Below are positions 16,550 to 25,441 of a stretch of 46,633 nt of DNA, piece by piece; positions within the stretch are counted from its first letter, which is position 1, and each line of letters starts with the position of its first letter. A model generated the notes under the pieces. That model was not told the origin of the DNA. It saw only the letters and a program-made list of their open reading frames with translations, and ran no database searches. Made by a program: the position numbers and the translations under genes. Source of the DNA: Flemingiibacterium sp045534235 (lineage in GTDB: Bacteria > Bacillota > Clostridia > Oscillospirales > CAG-272); contig JAZSJI010000068.1 in the NCBI GenBank assembly GCA_045534235.1, forward strand, positions 1 through 46,633. The letters are read 5' to 3'.

Positions 16550-16742
16550 AACGCCAAAGATGTGGTGAAGAGATAGATTACCACAAAACGGTCGTTGGGG
16601 TGCCGACACGGGTGTCGGCGAGGTCCCCAACTACCAAGAGCGTGAACTACAGCTTAGCCAAAGCCTCTGTGATGGCGAAGCCAATTTGAAGTTTATGCGG
16701 AGCTTTTTTCAAAAAGCGACCGTAACTCCTAAACAAACAATA
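16550..16742 (+). ncRNA. Structured repeat element, copy A (leader of tyrS), family unknown
   Basis: About 190 nt in the 256-base gap before tyrS. The core is a stem GTTGGGG (16594-16600) with CCCCAAC (16625-16631). Inside it is a second stem GCCGACA (16602-16608) with TGTCGGC (16613-16619) closed by a CGGG loop. Upstream GTGGT can pair with ACCAC; downstream TGGCGAAGCCA and GCTTTTTTCAAAAAGC are short hairpins. A second copy precedes dnaE and keeps the core pairings with changes in both partners. The hairpin end (16717) lies 54 bases before the tyrS ATG. No T-box motif is present. It may be a cis-regulatory RNA or a structured mobile repeat; the strand shown is that of the neighbouring genes. 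Confidence 0.6.
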
Positions 16743-16771
16743 AAATCTCTATACAAGGAAGGTACAAAACA

Positions 16772-17980
16772 ATGAAATTATACGAAGAGCTCGTAGAGCG
16801 CGGACTTATCGCGCAGGTAACGGATGAGGAGCACATCCGCGAAATGATAAACGAGGGCAAGGCGACGTTCTACATCGGATTTGACTGCACGGCAGACTCA
16901 CTTACCGCAGGCCACTTTATGGCGCTCACGCTTATGAAGCGTCTTCAGATGGCTGGCAATAAGCCTATCGCACTCATCGGCGGCGGTACGACTATGATCG
17001 GTGACCCGTCGGGACGCACCGATATGCGTAAAATGCTTACCAAAGAGGACATCGACCATAACGCAGAATGCTTCAAGCGTCAGATGGAGAGATTCATCGA
17101 GTTTGGCGAGGGCAAGGCGATGATGGTAAACAACGCCGATTGGCTTCTTAACTTAAACTACGTTGAGCTTCTTCGTGAGGTCGGCGCTTGCTTCTCGGTT
17201 AATAATATGCTTCGCGCCGAGTGCTACAAGCAGAGAATGGAGAAGGGCCTTTCCTTCCTTGAGTTCAACTATATGATAATGCAGTCCTACGACTTTTACT
17301 ATATGTTCAAGAAGTACGGCTGTAATATGGAGTTTGGCGGCGACGACCAGTGGTCGAATATGCTCGGCGGCACAGAGCTTATCAGAAAGAAGCTCGGCAA
17401 GGACGCTTACGCTATGACTATCACGCTTCTGACCGACTCGAATGGCAAGAAGATGGGCAAGACCGCAGGCAACGCAGTATGGCTTGATCCCAACAAGACC
17501 TCGCCGTTCGACTTTTTCCAGTATTGGCGCAACGTCGGCGATGCGGACGTATTAAAGTGCATTCGTATGCTCACGTTCCTTCCTATGGAACAGATCCGCG
17601 AGATGTCTACTTGGGAGGGTGCACAGCTTAATAAGGCTAAGGAAATTCTCGCATACGAGCTTACCAATATGGTTCACGGCAAGGAAGAGGCCGACAAGGC
17701 TCTCGAGGCGGCACGCGCGGTATTTTCGGGCGGCGGCTCGAGCGAAAATATGCCTACCACCGAGGTAGAGGCTATCGACACTACCGTTGTCGACCTGCTC
17801 GTAGCAGGCAAGCTTGCTCCGTCGAAGGGCGAGGCGAAGCGCCTTATCCAGCAGGGCGGTATCTCCGTTGATGACGTGAAGGTAGAGCGCTTTGACGCTG
17901 TCGTTGAGGGCGCAAAGCTTTCCGAGGGCGTTATCATCAAAAAGGGTAAGAAGGTCTTCCATAAGTTTATCGCACGATGA
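16772..17980 (+). CDS. tyrS: Tyrosyl-tRNA synthetase
   Basis: 402 residues. It attaches tyrosine to its tRNA. The HIGH-like signature is in DSLTAGHFMALTLM (about residues 38-51), the tyrosine-binding QSYDFYYMFKKYGCNMEFGGDDQWSN block lies near 170-195, the KMSKS-like motif reads KKMGKT near residue 227, and a C-terminal S4 domain (LAPSKGEAKRLIQQGGISVDDVKV) recognises the tRNA. AAGGAAGG lies before the ATG. There is no T-box upstream, which is unusual for a Clostridia tyrS. It overlaps the next gene by 4 bases. Confidence 0.95.
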   Translation: MKLYEELVERGLIAQVTDEEHIREMINEGKATFYIGFDCTADSLTAGHFMALTLMKRLQMAGNKPIALIGGGTTMIGDPSGRTDMRKMLTKEDIDHNAECFKRQMERFIEFGEGKAMMVNNADWLLNLNYVELLREVGACFSVNNMLRAECYKQRMEKGLSFLEFNYMIMQSYDFYYMFKKYGCNMEFGGDDQWSNMLGGTELIRKKLGKDAYAMTITLLTDSNGKKMGKTAGNAVWLDPNKTSPFDFFQYWRNVGDADVLKCIRMLTFLPMEQIREMSTWEGAQLNKAKEILAYELTNMVHGKEEADKALEAARAVFSGGGSSENMPTTEVEAIDTTVVDLLVAGKLAPSKGEAKRLIQQGGISVDDVKVERFDAVVEGAKLSEGVIIKKGKKVFHKFIAR

Positions 17981-18669
17981 AAAAATATACCACTCTGCTT
18001 TTTGACGCAGACAGAACACTTTTCGATTTCGATGCCGCCGAGCGCGACGCGTTCGGAATAGTTATGTCGTCACACGGCATACAATTAAGTGACGGCGATT
18101 TTGAGCGTTACGTTAAGATAAACGACGATTTATGGGAGCAGCTCGGACGCGGCGAAATAACCAAGGAATATCTGCAGGACAATCGCTTCGGAATATTTTT
18201 TGAGGCTATCGGACGCCGTGTTGACGTGCCGAGCTCCACGCTTAACGCCGAGTACGTCGACGAGCTTGCAAACGTGTCAAAGCTTTTCGACGGTGCGCTT
18301 GAGCTTTGCCGTGAGCTGTCAGCGCACTACGATATGTATATCGTGACCAACGGCGTTTCGCATACGCAGAAGAAGCGTTTTTATCTCTCGCCGATACACG
18401 AATATTTTAACGATATATTTGTGTCCGAGGATGCAGGTGCCGCAAAGCCGATGCGCGAATACTTTGACTTTGTTTTCGCACGTATCGGCGAAGACAAGCG
18501 CGCGTCGTCGGTTATAATCGGCGACTCATTGCCGCACGATATACTCGGCGGAAACAATTACGGAATCGACACCGTTTGGTATAATCCCAAGGATATCGAA
18601 AATACCACGGGAATAATCCCTATCGCAACAGTTAAAGATTACAACGAATTACTTGAAATGTTACTCTGA
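17977..18669 (+). CDS. HAD-superfamily hydrolase, YjjG-like nucleotidase
   Basis: 230 residues. The HAD motifs are in order: LLFDADRTLFDFDAAE (motif I, DxD), IVTNGVSHTQKKRF (motif II), AGAAKPMREYFDFVF (motif III lysine) and VIIGDSLPHDILGGNNYGIDTVWYNP (motif IV). The DADRTLFDFDAAE start is typical of the YjjG group, which removes phosphate from pyrimidine nucleoside monophosphates and non-canonical nucleotides. The start ATG overlaps the tyrS stop by 4 bases, so the two are coupled. Confidence 0.85.
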   Translation: MKKYTTLLFDADRTLFDFDAAERDAFGIVMSSHGIQLSDGDFERYVKINDDLWEQLGRGEITKEYLQDNRFGIFFEAIGRRVDVPSSTLNAEYVDELANVSKLFDGALELCRELSAHYDMYIVTNGVSHTQKKRFYLSPIHEYFNDIFVSEDAGAAKPMREYFDFVFARIGEDKRASSVIIGDSLPHDILGGNNYGIDTVWYNPKDIENTTGIIPIATVKDYNELLEMLL

Positions 18670-18679
18670 AGGAGAACGT

Positions 18680-19582
18680 ATGGACTACACTCGCGTGATA
18701 GAACGCTTGACAGCCTCAAAAATTGAATACAGCGAAAATACTCCGCTTGCGCCTTATACGAGCTTTCGTATAGGCGGCGCGGCACGCCTTCTTGTGTTCC
18801 CGAAGTCGTGCGACGAGGCAACTGCGGCGTTTGATATTCTTCGCGCCGAGAGCGTTCCCACCATAGTGCTTGGCAACGGCACTAACGTGCTCGTTTCGGA
18901 TGAGGGCTATAACGGCGCGGCGGTCGTGCTTTCGGGTATGCGCACGTGTACGGTTGACGGCGAATGTATCACTGCGGATGCAGGCGTACCGCTTACAAAG
19001 CTTGCTTTGCTGGCGGCAAAAGATTCGCTTGCGGGCCTTGAGTTTGCGTACGGTATTCCCGGTACGCTCGGCGGAGGCATTTATATGAACGCCGGTGCGT
19101 ACGGCGGAGAGATGTCACAGGTGGTTACACAGAGCCGTTACTACGATATGACAACGGGCGAATGCGGCACTATCGACGGCGCGGCACACGAGTTCGCGTA
19201 CCGCCATAGCGCGTATATGGACAGCACGAGGATAGTGCTGTCGGCGACTGTGAAGCTTGCGCGTGGCGACAAGGGCGAAATCGAAGCCGCGATGGCAGAT
19301 TATATGTCGCGCAGACGCGATAAGCAGCCGCTTGAATATCCGAGCGCCGGAAGCGTTTTCAAACGCGGAAACGGCTTTATCACCGCGCAAAAGATAGACG
19401 AGGCAGGGCTTAAGGGCAGAGCGGTCGGCGGTGCGGAGGTTTCCGAAAAGCACGCAGGATTTATCATTAACAAGGGTGGAGCGACGGCTAAAGACGTGCT
19501 CGAGCTTATTGAGATAATTAAAACGGAAATTTACGAGAAATTCGCGCTCGAGCTCGAGTGCGAGGTAAGATACATTAAGTAA
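18680..19582 (+). CDS. murB: UDP-N-acetylenolpyruvoylglucosamine reductase
   Basis: 300 residues from the ATG at 18680, with AAGGAG 6 bases upstream. MurB reduces UDP-GlcNAc-enolpyruvate to UDP-MurNAc with NADPH and FAD, an early step of peptidoglycan synthesis. FAD-binding segments are TSFRIGGAARLLVFP and VLGNGTNVLVSDEGYNG (about residues 24-80). GIPGTLGGGIYMNAGAYGGEM lies near 128, and the catalytic serine lies in YPSAGSVFKR near residue 227. KHAGFIINKGGATAKDVL is near the C-terminus. The layout fits the Gram-positive type II MurB. Confidence 0.95.
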   Translation: MDYTRVIERLTASKIEYSENTPLAPYTSFRIGGAARLLVFPKSCDEATAAFDILRAESVPTIVLGNGTNVLVSDEGYNGAAVVLSGMRTCTVDGECITADAGVPLTKLALLAAKDSLAGLEFAYGIPGTLGGGIYMNAGAYGGEMSQVVTQSRYYDMTTGECGTIDGAAHEFAYRHSAYMDSTRIVLSATVKLARGDKGEIEAAMADYMSRRRDKQPLEYPSAGSVFKRGNGFITAQKIDEAGLKGRAVGGAEVSEKHAGFIINKGGATAKDVLELIEIIKTEIYEKFALELECEVRYIK

Positions 19583-19594
19583 CGGAGTGCGGTA

Positions 19595-20452
19595 ATGGAG
19601 TTTTTGATTATTACGGGTATGTCCGGTGCCGGAAAGTCGCAGGCGGCGAATACGCTTGAGGACCTTGGCTGGTACTGCATCGACAATATGCCCTCACAGC
19701 TTATACCGAAGTTTGCCGAGCTTTGCAAGGCATCCACGAATGAAATTGATAAGGTTGCGTTTATCGTCGACATACGCGGCGAGGCGGATTTTGAGCCGCT
19801 GTTCACACAGCTCGATGCCCTGAAATCGCAAGGCTTTAATTGCCGTACGGTATTTTTAGAGTGCTCCGACGACGTTATCATTAACCGATATAAATTTACG
19901 CGCCGCACGCATCCGCTTGTCGCGGCGAAGAATATCAGCATAACCGAGGCGCTTTCGCACGAGCGAGAGATACTTGCACCTGCCGCAAAACGTGCAGACT
20001 ACGTTATTGACACGACAAAGCTCTCGCCCTCACAGCTAAAGGAAAAGATGCTCGGTGTAGTCAGCGCCGAGAAAACAGGCTCGCTGCTCATCACGTGTAT
20101 GTCGTTTGGATTCAAGCACGGTGCGGCGAGCGAGGCGGATCTTGTTTTCGACGTGCGCTGCTTCCCCAATCCATATTACCACGAAGAGCTCAAGGCGCAT
20201 ACGGGACTTGAGGCGAGCGTGCGCGATTTCGTTTTTTCACACAAGGAAACTACCGATTTTGTGGACAAGCTTTACGATATGGTTGATTACCTCTTGCCGC
20301 TTTACTCAAAAGAGGGTAAAACACAGCTTATAATTGCTATCGGCTGTACTGGCGGCAAGCACCGCTCGGTTGCTTTGACCGAAGCACTGTCGGCACATAT
20401 TCGCGACGGCGGATACAAGACCGTCACCATACATCGCGATATAACCAAATAA
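19595..20452 (+). CDS. rapZ: RNase adapter protein RapZ / nucleotide-binding YvcJ
   Basis: 285 residues. Walker A is TGMSGAGKSQAANTLEDLGWYCIDNMP at the N-terminus; the C-terminal half includes MSFGFKHGAASEADLVFDVRCFPNPYY and IGCTGGKHRSVALTEAL. In Gram-negatives RapZ links glucosamine-6-phosphate levels to small-RNA decay; in Gram-positives YvcJ binds nucleotides and affects competence and the cell envelope. It lies between murB and whiA. The gene usually between rapZ and whiA, yvcK (CofD-like), is absent here. Confidence 0.94.
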   Translation: MEFLIITGMSGAGKSQAANTLEDLGWYCIDNMPSQLIPKFAELCKASTNEIDKVAFIVDIRGEADFEPLFTQLDALKSQGFNCRTVFLECSDDVIINRYKFTRRTHPLVAAKNISITEALSHEREILAPAAKRADYVIDTTKLSPSQLKEKMLGVVSAEKTGSLLITCMSFGFKHGAASEADLVFDVRCFPNPYYHEELKAHTGLEASVRDFVFSHKETTDFVDKLYDMVDYLLPLYSKEGKTQLIIAIGCTGGKHRSVALTEALSAHIRDGGYKTVTIHRDITK

Positions 20453-20489
20453 ATATCGGGCAATCTTCCCGAAAAAATCGAGGAGAACT

Positions 20490-21404
20490 ATGTCTTTTGC
20501 ACAAGAAACGAAGGCAAATCTCGTCACTATGTCCGAGGCGATGAAGCACGACTGCTGTAGGCGAACGGCGCTTTACGGTATGCTCTACGGCGCAGGCGTG
20601 TTCACACGTGAGCGCATAAAGCTTGTCACGACGAGCTTCGAGCTTGCAAGCCTTGCTCTCAAATGGCTTCACGACCAGCACGGCGTTGAGGCTAACCTCT
20701 ATGTTACGGACAGAAAAAGCGGAGAGGTAGACGAGCGGCGAAGCTGCAAAATAACTGTCGTGCAGAAAAAGGAGCTTGAGCGGCTTTTTCACTCGCTTCG
20801 CTACGGCTTGGACGAGCCTTTGTCGAATATAAAAAAGGAAGCGTTTAAGTGCGCCGGTTGCAAAGCGGCGTTTATGCGCGGAGTGTTTTTGGCGGCAGGA
20901 ACGCTCACCGATCCTGACAAGAGCTATCATCTTGAGATGAATTTTGCCGACGCGGCAATCTGCGAGAGCTTTGCAGAGATGCTGACCGAAGAAGGTATCG
21001 CGCCCAAGCGTATGACGCGCAAGACCGAGCACGTGCTTTATTACAAGGACAGCGAGAGTATAGAGAATTTTCTCGCCCTCATCGGCGCTAATAATGCCGC
21101 GTTTACCATAATGAATAAAAAAATCGAGCGAGAGCTTCGCTCGGATATGAACCGCATCGCCAACGGCGAGGTGGCAAACATCGAAAAAACGACCAAGGCG
21201 GCGAGCGCACAGATAAACGCAATACGTGCGCTTAAAGCGAGCGGCGAGCTTGAACGCTTGCCCGACGAGCTTAAAATAACGGCAGAGCTTCGGCTTGAAT
21301 ACAGCGAGGATACGCTTCTTCAGCTTGCTAACCGACACAATCCGCCAATTACCAAATCGGGCGTTAATCATAGGCTTAAAAAGATTATGGAGTGGAAGAC
21401 GTAA
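20490..21404 (+). CDS. whiA: Sporulation/division regulator WhiA
   Basis: 304 residues. The N-terminal half is a degenerate LAGLIDADG fold (CCRRTALYGMLYGAGVF, CAGCKAAFMRGVFLAAGTLTDPDKSYHLEMNF); the C-terminal half is a helix-turn-helix (RLEYSEDTLLQLANRHNPPITKSGVNHRLKKI). It binds DNA and influences cell division and chromosome segregation. GAGGAG lies just before the ATG. It is followed by a 286-base gap with a REP-like palindrome and the second copy of the structured element. Confidence 0.94.
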   Translation: MSFAQETKANLVTMSEAMKHDCCRRTALYGMLYGAGVFTRERIKLVTTSFELASLALKWLHDQHGVEANLYVTDRKSGEVDERRSCKITVVQKKELERLFHSLRYGLDEPLSNIKKEAFKCAGCKAAFMRGVFLAAGTLTDPDKSYHLEMNFADAAICESFAEMLTEEGIAPKRMTRKTEHVLYYKDSESIENFLALIGANNAAFTIMNKKIERELRSDMNRIANGEVANIEKTTKAASAQINAIRALKASGELERLPDELKITAELRLEYSEDTLLQLANRHNPPITKSGVNHRLKKIMEWKT

Positions 21405-21413
21405 GATATTGAA

Positions 21414-21456
21414 AACGGGGCGTCGAGGACGTCGCCTCCTACAAAATCGCGCTCAC
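21414..21456. repeat. REP-like palindromic repeat
   Basis: The stretch from AACGGGGCG to CCTCCTACAAAAT contains GGCGTC and GACGTCGCC halves around GAG and can form a short GC-rich hairpin. Sequences of this kind (ending in a CCTACA-type tail) recur in intergenic regions of gut Clostridia; this is from memory and is not shown by this window. Confidence 0.4.
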
Positions 21457-21466
21457 ATTTGCCGCA

Positions 21467-21662
21467 AACGCCAAAGATGTAGTAATACGAGCGATAACCG
21501 CAAAACGGTCATTGGGGTGGCGACACGGGTGTCGCCGAGGTCCCCAATTACCGAGAGTGAGGACTTGCGTTTAGCCAAGCACTCTATGGCGGCGAAGCCA
21601 ATTTAAAGTTTTTTGCCAGGCTTTTTTTCAAAAAAGCCGCGTTTTCTCCTTACAAACGATTA
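21467..21662 (+). ncRNA. Structured repeat element, copy B (leader of dnaE), family unknown
   Basis: Second copy of the element at 16550-16742. Identical blocks include CCAAAGATGT, CAAAACGGTC, TTGGGGTG, CGACACGGGTGTCG, CGAGGTCCCCAA, TTAGCCAA and GGCGAAGCCAATTT. The outer stem is ATTGGGG (21511-21517) with CCCCAAT (21542-21548), where copy A has G-C in place of A-T. The inner stem is GGCGACA (21519-21525) with TGTCGCC (21530-21536), where copy A has the opposite C-G. The final GGCTTTTTTTCAAAAAAGCC hairpin ends 52 bases before the dnaE ATG, nearly the same as in copy A. Confidence 0.6.
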
Positions 21663-21690
21663 CCACACCCAAAGCTACGAGGACAAAAAG

Positions 21691-24600
21691 ATGGAATTTG
21701 TACACCTGCATTTGCACAGTGAATACAGCCTTCTCGACGGTGCGTGCCGCATCGCCGAGATACCTCGTCGCGCCAGGGAGTGCGGACACACCGCGGCGGC
21801 TATCACCGACCACGGCGTGATGTACGGTGTCGTGGATTTTTACAACGCCTGCAAAAAAGAGGGCATCAAGCCGATAATCGGCTGTGAGGTGTACCTTGCC
21901 AGACGTACGCGCTTTGACCGCGACCACGGCGAGGATAGCGGAAGTTATCACCTTGTACTCCTTTGTAAAAATGAGGTTGGGTATAAAAATCTCATCGCGA
22001 TGGTAACGAGCGCCTTTACCGAAGGCTTTTACTCGAAGCCGCGTATAGATATGGAGCTTCTTGAGGCTCATCACGAAGGACTTGTCGCACTTTCTGCGTG
22101 TCTTGCGGGATATATTCCGCGCGCACTTGTTGACGGTAATTACGAGGCCGCACGCGAGCACGCGATGAAAATGAAATCGCTTTTTGGCGATGACTATTAC
22201 CTCGAAATTCAGGACCACGGTATTGACGAGCAAAAAACGGTCAACCACGGTATAGTTAAGCTCTCGCGAGAGCTTTCAATCCCTATGGTTGCGACCAACG
22301 ACGCGCATTATCTTCGCCGTGAGGACGCGGACACTCAGGCGATACTTATGTGCATACAGACAAACAACGTCATAACCGACGGCAGACCGATCGGCTTTGA
22401 AACCGACGAGTTTTACTATAAGACTACCGACGAAATGCACGAGCTGTTTTCCTATCTCGACGGGGAGCCGCTCGGAAGCCCTATTGAAAATACCGCAAAG
22501 GTCGCAGAGAAGTGCAGCTTCGACTTCGACTTTTCGAAAATATATCTCCCCGCATTTACGCCGCCAGATGGTCTTTCGGGCGCAGAGTATCTGCGCCGCC
22601 TCACAATGGACGGGCTCTCAAAGCGACTTGACGCAGGGCGCATCACATATACGGACAAGCATCCCGAGAGAGAATACCTTGAGCGTATCGAGTATGAGCT
22701 TGAGGTCATAAACCGCATGGGATACGCCGATTACTTCCTCATAGTGCAAGATTTCGTCGGATACGCGAAGAAAAACGGCATCCCCGTTGGTCCCGGACGT
22801 GGCTCCGGCGCGGGAAGCCTCGTGGCGTTTTTACTTGGAATTACCGATCTTGATCCCCTTCATTTCGAGTTGCTGTTCGAGCGTTTCTTGAATCCCGAGC
22901 GAGTCAGTATGCCCGACTTCGATATAGACTTTTGTTATAACCGCCGCGACGAGGTGATAAGCTACGTTCGCGAGCGATACGGCACAGACCACGTGGCACA
23001 GATAGTTACGTTCGGTACGATGGCGGCGAGAGCCGCAGTCCGCGACGTCGGACGTGCACTTGGAATGTCGTTTGCCGAAACGGATGCGGTGGCAAAAAAT
23101 ATACCGCACGCACTTGATATGACGCTCGACGGTGCTCTTAAGGCGAGCCGCGAGCTTCGTGAGATGTACGAGGATTCGCCGAAGGTGAAGCGCCTTATCG
23201 ACACCGCACGTGCCCTTGAGGGTATGCCGCGCCATTCGTCCACACACGCGGCGGGCGTGGTTATCACGGACAGACCTGTGCACGAATACGTGCCGCTCGC
23301 AGTAAACGGCGATATTCCCGTAACACAGTTCGATATGGACACCGTAGCGAAGCTCGGACTTCTTAAATTCGACTTCCTTGCGCTTCGCTATCTTACTATA
23401 ATTGCCGATACTGAAAAACAGATTCGCGAGCGCGAGCCGGGCTTTAACGTAGAGGCTCTTCCGCTTGACGATAAGGCTGCGTATGAGCTTATTTCGTCGG
23501 GAAATACAGACGGTGTGTTCCAGCTTGAATCGGGCGGTATGCGCCAGATGCTAACCCAGCTTCGTCCCGATACTATAGAGGATATAATCGCGGCTATATC
23601 GCTTTATCGTCCCGGCCCGATGGACTCTATTCCCAAATATATTGAGAATCGCAGAAACCGCGATAAGGTGACCTATAAAACACCGCTCCTTAAGCCTATA
23701 CTCGACGTGACTTACGGCTGTATGGTCTATCAGGAGCAGGTAATGCAGGTTTGCCGAAGCGTCGCGGGTTATACCTTCGGACGCGCCGACCTCGTTCGCC
23801 GTATGATGGCGAAGAAAAAATCCGAGGAAATGGAAAAGGAGCGCGCTGTATTCGTCGAGGGCGCGTCGAAGAACGGAATAAGCGAGGACGTTGCTAACGA
23901 GCTGTTTGATGAGATGTCGGGCTTCGCGTCCTACGCATTTAATAAGAGCCACGCGGCGGCGTATGCGCTTATTTCATACCGTACGGCATATTTAAAGAGC
24001 CACTACCCAACCGAATATTTAGCGGCGCTTATGACGTCGGTTATGGGAAATACCGCAAAGACTGCGGAATACGTCGCAGAATGCTCACGATACAAAATAC
24101 GCATACTTCCGCCCGATATAAACGAGTCTACCGCAGATTACCGCGCTATCGTAAAGAACGGAGAGCGGTATATACGCTTCGGTCTGCTCGCGCTTAAAAA
24201 TCTCGGGCTCGGCTTTATCGAGCGTATAGTCGCAGAGCGACGTGTTCGTCCGTTTGCATCGTTCGAGGATTTCGTTGAGCGTATGTACGCCAAGGATATG
24301 AACAAGCGTCAGCTTGAGGCACTCATTAAGAGCGGCGCGTTTGACGGACTCGGCGTTTATCGAAGCAAGCTCCTTCTTTCTTATGAAAAGATCATCGACC
24401 ACTATCAGGAGCGCGGTCGCACCAATCTTGCAGGACAGCTTGATTTGTTTTCAATGGGGCTTGAGGATAGCACCTCCCCCGAAGCGTTCAGCTATCCCGA
24501 CGTGCCGGAGCTTACCTTCAGAGAAAAGCTGAAGCTTGAGAAGGAATGCTCGGGAATATACTTCTCGGGGCATATGCTCGAAGATTATTCGCGTCACGTT

Positions 24601-25428
24601 GAAAAGATAGCGCCTACGCAGATAAACAGCATTTTAGCGGCGTTTGATGAGGATAGCGAGAGCGAGGAGAGCTTCGCCGACAAGCAGACGGTAACCATTT
24701 GCGGTATTGTGACGCGCAGACAGTCGAAAACGACGAAAAACGGCGCACAGATGGCGTTTGCAAATCTTGAGGACAGATACGGCGAGATAGAGGTCATAAT
24801 TTTCCCGAAAACCTTTGAGTCCGTTGGATATATGTTCTCGGGGGAAGCCGCGTTGTGCGTGACGGGACAGTTATCGGTGCGAGATGACGAGGGACCGAAG
24901 CTGCTTTGTCAGAGTGTGTTCGCGCTTGACGACGACCGAAGCTTTAACGAGAGCTCGCAGATACCAACGGACAACGGTGCTTCGAATATGCGAAGCCGTC
25001 AGGTACAAGGCGCACCGACTCCGATGCCGACACAGACCTCACCTTCCGGTGTACACGAGGCTGTCGTTACAAAAAAGCCTGAGGGATCGGGCAACGTATA
25101 TCACGTAAGCGGCGTTTCTGCACCTCCGCCCGCGGCGCGTGTGACAGGATATGTGGCGAGTACGCCCGCAGCGCCTGCACGGACAAGCACGCCTAACGTA
25201 CCGAGCAAGATATACCTTCGCGTTGACAGCACGGCGGAGTCCGACAGACTTTTCAGAAAAGCGCAAAATCTTTGCTGTATTTTCTGTGATGGTACGACCG
25301 AGGTCATATTCTACGATAAATCTACGTCCGAGTACAAGCGAATGACCGGAGTGCGCCTCTCTGCAACGCCGTTCGTAGTGAACGAGCTTCGCGAGCTCCT
25401 CGGCAGCGAAAATGTAGTAGTAAAATAA
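21691..25428 (+). CDS. dnaE: DNA polymerase III subunit alpha (DnaE)
   Basis: 1245 residues from the ATG at 21691, which follows GAGGA; a longer frame opening at 21613 begins inside the repeat hairpin and was rejected. The N-terminal PHP domain starts HLHLHSEYSLLDGACRI. The palm has GPGRGSGAGSLVAFLLGITDLDPL and the catalytic PDFDIDF near residue 407, with the third carboxylate in KFDFLALRYLTII near 558. A helix-hairpin-helix/tau-contact region follows, then an OB domain (VTICGIVTRRQSKTTKNG, near 1000). A Pro/Thr/Ala-rich linker (about 1090-1170) leads to a C-terminal domain starting KIYLRVDST. This is the DnaE1-type replicative or lesion-bypass polymerase. Confidence 0.96.
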   Translation: MEFVHLHLHSEYSLLDGACRIAEIPRRARECGHTAAAITDHGVMYGVVDFYNACKKEGIKPIIGCEVYLARRTRFDRDHGEDSGSYHLVLLCKNEVGYKNLIAMVTSAFTEGFYSKPRIDMELLEAHHEGLVALSACLAGYIPRALVDGNYEAAREHAMKMKSLFGDDYYLEIQDHGIDEQKTVNHGIVKLSRELSIPMVATNDAHYLRREDADTQAILMCIQTNNVITDGRPIGFETDEFYYKTTDEMHELFSYLDGEPLGSPIENTAKVAEKCSFDFDFSKIYLPAFTPPDGLSGAEYLRRLTMDGLSKRLDAGRITYTDKHPEREYLERIEYELEVINRMGYADYFLIVQDFVGYAKKNGIPVGPGRGSGAGSLVAFLLGITDLDPLHFELLFERFLNPERVSMPDFDIDFCYNRRDEVISYVRERYGTDHVAQIVTFGTMAARAAVRDVGRALGMSFAETDAVAKNIPHALDMTLDGALKASRELREMYEDSPKVKRLIDTARALEGMPRHSSTHAAGVVITDRPVHEYVPLAVNGDIPVTQFDMDTVAKLGLLKFDFLALRYLTIIADTEKQIREREPGFNVEALPLDDKAAYELISSGNTDGVFQLESGGMRQMLTQLRPDTIEDIIAAISLYRPGPMDSIPKYIENRRNRDKVTYKTPLLKPILDVTYGCMVYQEQVMQVCRSVAGYTFGRADLVRRMMAKKKSEEMEKERAVFVEGASKNGISEDVANELFDEMSGFASYAFNKSHAAAYALISYRTAYLKSHYPTEYLAALMTSVMGNTAKTAEYVAECSRYKIRILPPDINESTADYRAIVKNGERYIRFGLLALKNLGLGFIERIVAERRVRPFASFEDFVERMYAKDMNKRQLEALIKSGAFDGLGVYRSKLLLSYEKIIDHYQERGRTNLAGQLDLFSMGLEDSTSPEAFSYPDVPELTFREKLKLEKECSGIYFSGHMLEDYSRHVEKIAPTQINSILAAFDEDSESEESFADKQTVTICGIVTRRQSKTTKNGAQMAFANLEDRYGEIEVIIFPKTFESVGYMFSGEAALCVTGQLSVRDDEGPKLLCQSVFALDDDRSFNESSQIPTDNGASNMRSRQVQGAPTPMPTQTSPSGVHEAVVTKKPEGSGNVYHVSGVSAPPPAARVTGYVASTPAAPARTSTPNVPSKIYLRVDSTAESDRLFRKAQNLCCIFCDGTTEVIFYDKSTSEYKRMTGVRLSATPFVVNELRELLGSENVVVK

Positions 25429-25441
25429 AGGAGATGCAATT

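Noticed and set aside
20424..21371. 315-codon minus-strand ORF across whiA
   Set aside because: It is antisense to a clear whiA, has no recognisable domain and is arginine/lysine-biased as expected for an opposite-strand shadow.
21613..21690. Longer dnaE start
   Set aside because: The upstream frame begins inside the repeat hairpin and lacks a ribosome site; the ATG at 21691 has GAGGA and matches the PHP-domain start HLHLHSEYSLLDG.
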